Of a DNA stretch of 54,276 nucleotides, positions 50,596 through 54,276 are shown one piece after another; position 1 is the stretch's first letter, and every line of letters begins with the position of its first letter. The DNA comes from CAZGTQ01 sp964528575 (lineage in GTDB: Bacteria; Planctomycetota; UBA1135; GCA-002686595), in assembly GCA_964528575.1 (NCBI GenBank), contig CAZGTQ010000015.1:1-54276 (forward strand), written 5' to 3'. Both the position numbers and the translations under genes were made by a program. The notes under the pieces are model-generated. The model did not search any database, was not told the DNA's origin, and saw only the letters and a list, made by a program, of their open reading frames with translations.

Positions 50596-50878
50596 GGGAC
50601 GGTGGTCCGCGGCGCCGGCTCGAAGGGGCCGGAGAACGCCGCCCGAGGACGGGGCCGGGCGCCCGGGCGCGGGAGACGGGGCCGCTGGAGCGCGGCGCGG
50701 GGCGACACGGTGAGCCGCAGAGTCTAGCGCGATCCGATCGCGAGCCTAAAGCGAGACCGCGCGATCTGGCGCATCCCGCCGCGGACGCGTTCTCCGTGCG
50801 GCGGCGCCGCTCCGCGGAGCAGGCTCGTAGCTCCCCGCCCCCGCTGGAGTCAAGCCCGAATCGACGCCGCTCGCGCGC
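50596..50878 (-). promoter_or_regulatory. nuo operon upstream region with candidate promoter and operator
   Basis: This 283-bp gap lies between the VWA gene stop and nuoA. On the minus strand TAGACT (50726-50721) is the best -10, with TTAGGC (50749-50744) as a poor -35 17 nt away. Between them is a perfect inverted repeat, CGCGATC/GATCGCG, at 50728-50742. A second TTGACT (50853-50848) is near the VWA stop with only a weak -10. I see no coding sequence here. The long GC-rich leader (about 115 nt) contains CCCGGGCGCCCGG-type hairpins. Confidence 0.35.
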
Positions 50879-52447
50879 TCAACCGCCGCAGCGCACGAGG
50901 TCGCCGCCGGTGCGCTCCGCGAGCGTCTCCAGCGTGCCGTCGCCGGCGGTGCCGAGGAGCACGCAGTGGAAGACGACGCGCGCCTCGGCGTTGACGCGCT
51001 CGAGGAACGGCTCGACCCAGCTCGGGCCCTCGGCGGTCGCGCCGTCGCACAGCACGATCACCGTGTCGGCCTCGAGCGCGTCGAGGTCGGGCCGACCGTC
51101 CCTTCCGACCGCGAGCGCGAGCTCGATCGCGGGCCGGAGCTGCGTGCCGCCGTCGACCGCCCGCGCCAGGAGCGAGCGCCGCGCCGCCCCGATGCGCGCG
51201 GGCGTGGCGGACTGGAGCTCGCGCGAGGAGAGCAGCGGCTCGGAGCTGAACAGCACGACGTTGAACTTGGTTTCCTCGCCCGCCGCTTGCAGGAAGCGCA
51301 CGAGCTGGTCGACCGCTTCCGCGTACCGCGTACGCCCGGTCGTGCCCCACGGCGAGTCCATGCTCCCCGAGCGGTCGATCACGAACGTGACGCGGTCGGT
51401 GATCGGCCGCAGCCCGAAGAAGGACGCCTCGCTGCGCGGCGCGCGGCCGGGCTCCTCGTCCACGAGCTCGATCCGCCCTTCCTGGACCGCGGTCCACCAG
51501 CGGAACCAGCGCTCGGGGTGCGGCCCGATCGTGCGTCCCGACATGCGCTGCAGCTCCGACAGGATGTCGTGCTCGATGCGTTTCGAGCCGCGCCCCAGGC
51601 TCGTCCTGTTCGACCAGACGCCGAGCGCCTCGATCAGGAGCGGCACGCTCCGCTCGGCCGTCATCCCGCGCGCGAGCGCGATCGCCCGGGACGCCTCGCG
51701 CCAGCCGGGATCGATCAGCATGACCGCGATCCGCCCCGCGAGCTGGTCGGTGGCCCGCGCCCCGAGCGGCCGGCTCGACGAGCGGATCCGTTCGAGCAGG
51801 AGCGTGACGGGGTGTGGCTCGTGCGCGCGGTCCCAGGGCTTGGCGAGCCGGCCGACGAGGAACTCGTCGACGAGGTCGTCCGGCCAGTGCGCGAGCTGCT
51901 CGAGCGCGTCCCGCCGGAGTGGATCGTCGGCGCGCCCCGCGACGGACAGGACGGCGAGCTTCCCCTGCGTCGTCTTCAGCTCGCCGACGAGCAGCAGCGC
52001 CGCCTGTCGCCGCCGCAGCGGTTGGCTCGGACTGATGAGGACCTCGCGCTCCAGCCACCGGATGCGCTCCTGGGCGCTCCCGGCGTCGAGGCGCGAGCGC
52101 AGCGCGCGCCGCCCGAGCGCGCCGACGCGCTCCTCGGCGCGTGTCCCGAGGAGCTGGCTCGCTCCGAATTGGCTCGCCCCCGCGCTCTGCGGCTCGTGCA
52201 GCCCGACACCCATCAGGTCGAGCAGCCCGGCGTCGACCTCGCTCGCGCGCGCCGGGTGCGCCCGCGCCAGCCCCCACAGCCGTTCGACGAGCGCCCGCAG
52301 CCGTGCCTCCTCACGCCCGTCGTAGTCGACTCGCCCCTGCTCGAACGCCTCGATCCAGGCGTCGAGTTGCGCCACGGGATCCTGCGCACCCGAGGCACCC
52401 GCCAACCCGGCGAGCAGAACGAGGATGGACGACGCGCGACGAAACAT
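50879..52447 (-). CDS. Secreted/periplasmic VWA-domain protein
   Basis: The protein has 522 residues. The signal peptide is ASSILVLLAGLAGASGA. Residues ~30-340 are helical (HEAT-like character: LRRRQAALLLVGELKTTQGK, DDPLRRDALEQLAHWPDDLV). The C-terminal ~190 residues are a von Willebrand A domain with a complete MIDAS. The D-x-S-x-S is in FVIDRSGSMDSPWG near residue 358, the Thr in DGGTQLRPAIELA and the Asp in VIVLCDGATAEGPS. It is therefore a metal-dependent binding protein, partner unknown. Planctomycetes often pair such domains with HEAT-type helices. It lies upstream of nuoA on the same strand; a link to respiration is not shown. Confidence 0.85.
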   Translation of the reverse strand: MFRRASSILVLLAGLAGASGAQDPVAQLDAWIEAFEQGRVDYDGREEARLRALVERLWGLARAHPARASEVDAGLLDLMGVGLHEPQSAGASQFGASQLLGTRAEERVGALGRRALRSRLDAGSAQERIRWLEREVLISPSQPLRRRQAALLLVGELKTTQGKLAVLSVAGRADDPLRRDALEQLAHWPDDLVDEFLVGRLAKPWDRAHEPHPVTLLLERIRSSSRPLGARATDQLAGRIAVMLIDPGWREASRAIALARGMTAERSVPLLIEALGVWSNRTSLGRGSKRIEHDILSELQRMSGRTIGPHPERWFRWWTAVQEGRIELVDEEPGRAPRSEASFFGLRPITDRVTFVIDRSGSMDSPWGTTGRTRYAEAVDQLVRFLQAAGEETKFNVVLFSSEPLLSSRELQSATPARIGAARRSLLARAVDGGTQLRPAIELALAVGRDGRPDLDALEADTVIVLCDGATAEGPSWVEPFLERVNAEARVVFHCVLLGTAGDGTLETLAERTGGDLVRCGG

Positions 52448-52818
52448 GCTCCCCGGGCACCCGCGGCCCCACGCAACCCTACCCGGAGCGCGGGGCCCAA
52501 GCTACGCGCCGCGCGCCGAGGGAAGCGCGGTGCCGCGGACTCTTTACGAACGAGCGTTGCAACCCCACCCCCCGCACCTCGGTCCTGCCCCATACCGGGC
52601 GGGTGGGGGAGGCGGTGGACCGCCAGGGCGGACGTCGGCAGCAGCCTCGTTGCCTGCGCCCCGCGCCCGACGCGGCGGGCTCCGCGCGTGGGCTGGAAGG
52701 CGAGCGGCGTTCGGAGCGAGAGCGGCCATTCGTGAACGAGCTCCCCCTCGAGCACAGCGGCCGACGGCGGCGCTGGCGCGCAGCGGCTGGAGGCCCCGCT
52801 CCGCGCCCGGCGCGCCGG
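52448..52818. other. 371-bp intergenic region with hairpins, no convincing gene
   Basis: Between the cytochrome stop and the VWA start no frame has family features. GGCGG/CCGCC around a TGGA loop (52611-52624) and a wider CCCCACCC/GGGTGGGG pair (52563-52570, 52601-52608) could terminate cytochrome transcription. No clear promoter for the VWA gene was found. Confidence 0.5.
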
Positions 52819-53838
52819 TCAGCCGTCGAGCTCGAACGTCCGGTCGAGGAACCGGATCGGCTGCTCGACGCCGGGAGTCACGTGGTCGCCGAGCACCCGC
52901 ACGCGCGTCCCGGGCGCGCGGATCCGGATCTCGTTCGTGTCGTCGACGGGCAGGTAGGCCTGGCTCGTGATCTCGAGCGTCGCTTCGCCCTGCGCTTCCC
53001 CCTGCGTTTCGCCTGCCGCGTCGAGCACCTGCGCGCGGAACGTCATCGACCGCTCGGTCAGACCGGGAATCCGGTGCCCTGCGTCGTTCGTGATGGCGAC
53101 GACGACGTCGTCGCCCTCGCGCCGCGCCGCCACGTCGAAGGCGAGCGCGAGGAAGTAGGGATCGCGCGGTGTCTGCAGCAGGTGGCTCCGTCCGGGCCGA
53201 GCTTGCGTCGGCTCGCCGTCGACGGTCGCCGCCGGCCGCTCGACCGGCGCCATGTGGCAGCCGACGCACGAGCGCCCCTTGCCCGCCTGCCCGCTCACCT
53301 CGAAGTCTTTCGCGATGCCGATCACGGGCCCGATCGTCGTGCGGTGGCACGCGATGCAGAGCTGGTTGCGCTGGTCGCCCTCGACGAAGCTCGCGCCCTG
53401 CCGCGACGCATGCGCATCGGTCGGCGCTCCCCACGGCCCGAGCATCGCCCCGTCGGGAGCCTCGTGGCACGACCTGCACGAGATCCCCAGCCGGTGCGCC
53501 TCGACCGCCTCGTCCCGCGGCGCCGGCTTGCGCCCCAGATCCCCCGCGTGCATGAGCTCGGGGATGTGGCACCCATGGCAGCTCTCCGGCCGCCGCTTCT
53601 TCTTCAGCTCCTTCTGGTACCGCTCGTCCACCCAAGCCGTCGCGTGCCGCGTCTCGGCCCACTCCTGCGCGATCGCCACGTGGCACCGCGCACAGTCGAG
53701 CCCGCCGAGCTCCTCGAGCCGCGCCGGATTCCCATCGTCGACCGGCGCCGGCGTCCGCAACGCAGGCGCCCCGTCGTCGACGCCCAACACCACGAGCCCG
53801 AGCAGGACGGACGAGAGCCACAGCAAAGACCACCGCAT
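52819..53838 (-). CDS. Five-haem periplasmic c-type cytochrome
   Basis: The protein has 339 residues from ATG 53838. An N-terminal hydrophobic segment (WSLLWLSSVLLGLVVLG) acts as signal or anchor. Five CxxCH haem sites begin at residues 49, 87, 121, 161 and 191 (CARCH, CHGCH, CRSCH, CIACH, CVGCH). Spare histidines such as those in TRHATAW and MHAGD may be axial ligands. The C-terminal ~125 residues are beta-rich without haem (VVVAITNDAGHRIPGLTERS). The layout resembles the cytochrome c554/multihaem family, as used in nitrogen or metal redox chemistry, but the substrate is unknown. The frame is open upstream to 54216 but that part is antisense to the transposase-like gene. Confidence 0.88.
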   Translation of the reverse strand: MRWSLLWLSSVLLGLVVLGVDDGAPALRTPAPVDDGNPARLEELGGLDCARCHVAIAQEWAETRHATAWVDERYQKELKKKRRPESCHGCHIPELMHAGDLGRKPAPRDEAVEAHRLGISCRSCHEAPDGAMLGPWGAPTDAHASRQGASFVEGDQRNQLCIACHRTTIGPVIGIAKDFEVSGQAGKGRSCVGCHMAPVERPAATVDGEPTQARPGRSHLLQTPRDPYFLALAFDVAARREGDDVVVAITNDAGHRIPGLTERSMTFRAQVLDAAGETQGEAQGEATLEITSQAYLPVDDTNEIRIRAPGTRVRVLGDHVTPGVEQPIRFLDRTFELDG

Positions 53839-53911
53839 CCCGCCGATACTGGCTCGGTTGGGTGTGCACGCCAAGCTCGAATCGGGGGTCCAGGAGCGCA
53901 ACCGTGGCCGT

Positions 53912-53963
53912 TCGAGGCAGTCCTCCTCGTGCGCAGGCCCTCCGCCTGCCTCGACACGAGGAG
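53912..53963 (+). promoter_or_regulatory. Interleaved inverted repeats masking the ribosome binding site
   Basis: Three perfect pairs overlap. A is TCGAGGCAG (53912-53920) with CTGCCTCGA (53946-53954). B is CTCCTCGTG (53923-53931) with CACGAGGAG (53955-53963). C is GCAGGC (53933-53938) with GCCTGC (53944-53949). B plus C form a nested hairpin that buries the GAGGAG ribosome binding site 7 nt before ATG 53971. A competes with C and interleaves with B. Confidence 0.6.
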
Positions 53964-53970
53964 TTCTACG

Positions 53971-54276
53971 ATGTTCCAACCGCCCCGCTGCCCCTATCGC
54001 GACTGCCCCCGTTTCGCCCGTCCGGGCGAGCGCTTCTACAACCGCCGCGGCTCCTACCGCGCCAAGTGCCGGCCCCATCCGATCCCGCGCTTCGTCTGCA
54101 AGACGTGCGAGCGCACGTTCTCGCGTCAGACGTTTCGCATGGACCGCGGCGACCACCGGCCCGACCTCAACGCGCAGCTCTTCCGACTGCTCGCGTCGGG
54201 CATCGGGCTGCGCCAATCGGCGCGCATGCTCGGCCTCTCGCGCCGCTGCACCGAGCTCAAGGCGCGCAAGCTCGGC
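53971..54276 (+). CDS. Zinc-ribbon/HTH transposase-like protein (3' partial)
   Basis: The first 102 residues are in the window and the frame runs off the end. Cys7-x4-Cys12, Cys33 and Cys43-x2-Cys46 (VCKTCERTFSRQ) suggest a zinc ribbon, as in IS1 InsA-type N-terminal domains. FRLLASGIGLRQSARMLGLS then RRCTELKARK is a helix-turn-helix. I recall near-identical openings (MFQPP-C-P-x-x-D-C-P-R-F) as multi-copy genes in planctomycetes; that is memory, not a search. GAGGAG precedes the ATG by 7 nt but is masked by inverted repeats. Whether a catalytic domain follows cannot be seen. Confidence 0.7.
   Translation, partial: MFQPPRCPYRDCPRFARPGERFYNRRGSYRAKCRPHPIPRFVCKTCERTFSRQTFRMDRGDHRPDLNAQLFRLLASGIGLRQSARMLGLSRRCTELKARKLG

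Noticed and set aside
52213..52755. 180-codon minus-strand gene in the gap upstream of the VWA gene
   Set aside because: Its 3' half overlaps the VWA N-terminus in another frame, and the remainder has no domain, signal peptide or ribosome binding site.

Overview
This 54 kb window is very GC-rich bacterial chromosome with strong third-position G/C bias. Because of that bias most antisense frames are open, and the long antisense ORFs are shadows. The gene content suggests a member of the Planctomycetota, probably one of the lineages whose secreted proteins end in a recurring beta-rich domain with a [ST]-G-T-[SA]-P-G motif. Supporting features are FG-GAP, Kelch, PKD, DUF2807 and ASPIC/UnbV secreted proteins, a MamK-like actin, and a transposase-like zinc-ribbon gene of a type I remember from planctomycetes. 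This placement is inference. No rRNA, tRNA or CRISPR array was seen.

Layout. 1-3200: a 5'-truncated FG-GAP protein with seven repeats in exact 201-bp register, tail to tail with a secreted Kelch protein; both end in the same C-terminal domain. 3372-7774: prolyl-tRNA synthetase, a DUF2807 lipoprotein-like protein, three evenly spaced hairpins, and a secreted HExxH metalloprotease. 7795-12164 (minus): an apparent operon of a TPR lipoprotein, an ASPIC/UnbV lipoprotein and bifunctional FtcD. 12218-18011: an EamA transporter coupled to a thioredoxin-reductase-like flavoprotein, a MORN-repeat protein, a MATE exporter and a DUF2891 protein. 18120-20700: a degenerate GGDEF/coiled-coil protein, a MamK-like actin ATPase and an HspQ/YccV-like protein. 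This is the most unusual cluster here, because no magnetosome genes accompany the MamK-like gene. 20797-28134: a secreted terpenoid-cyclase-fold protein, a GrxD-BolA iron-sulfur pair, rhomboid protease, an ECF sigma factor coupled to a TolC-like coiled-coil membrane protein, glyoxalase I, MoaA, and a secreted protein behind an 18-bp palindrome. 28162-36585: an S33 hydrolase, a PLP-dependent decarboxylase, a PKD/haem protein, a polytopic membrane protein, a methyltransferase-kinase fusion and a cobalamin-binding-type radical SAM enzyme.

36859-50595 (minus) is a complete complex I operon, nuoA-B-C-D-EF-G-H-I-J-K-L-M-N, in canonical order. NuoE and NuoF are one polypeptide, NuoG is short (480 aa), and three genes carry small tandem duplications. 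Most junctions overlap by 1-28 bp. Upstream on the same strand are a VWA-domain protein and a five-haem cytochrome. The window ends in a truncated zinc-ribbon/HTH transposase-like gene whose leader has interleaved perfect inverted repeats that would mask its ribosome binding site.

The genes describe an aerobic or facultatively respiring heterotroph. Complex I feeds the quinone pool and multihaem or single-haem secreted cytochromes handle periplasmic electrons. The secretome is large and repeat-rich, and an actin-like filament system may have its own coiled-coil partner.
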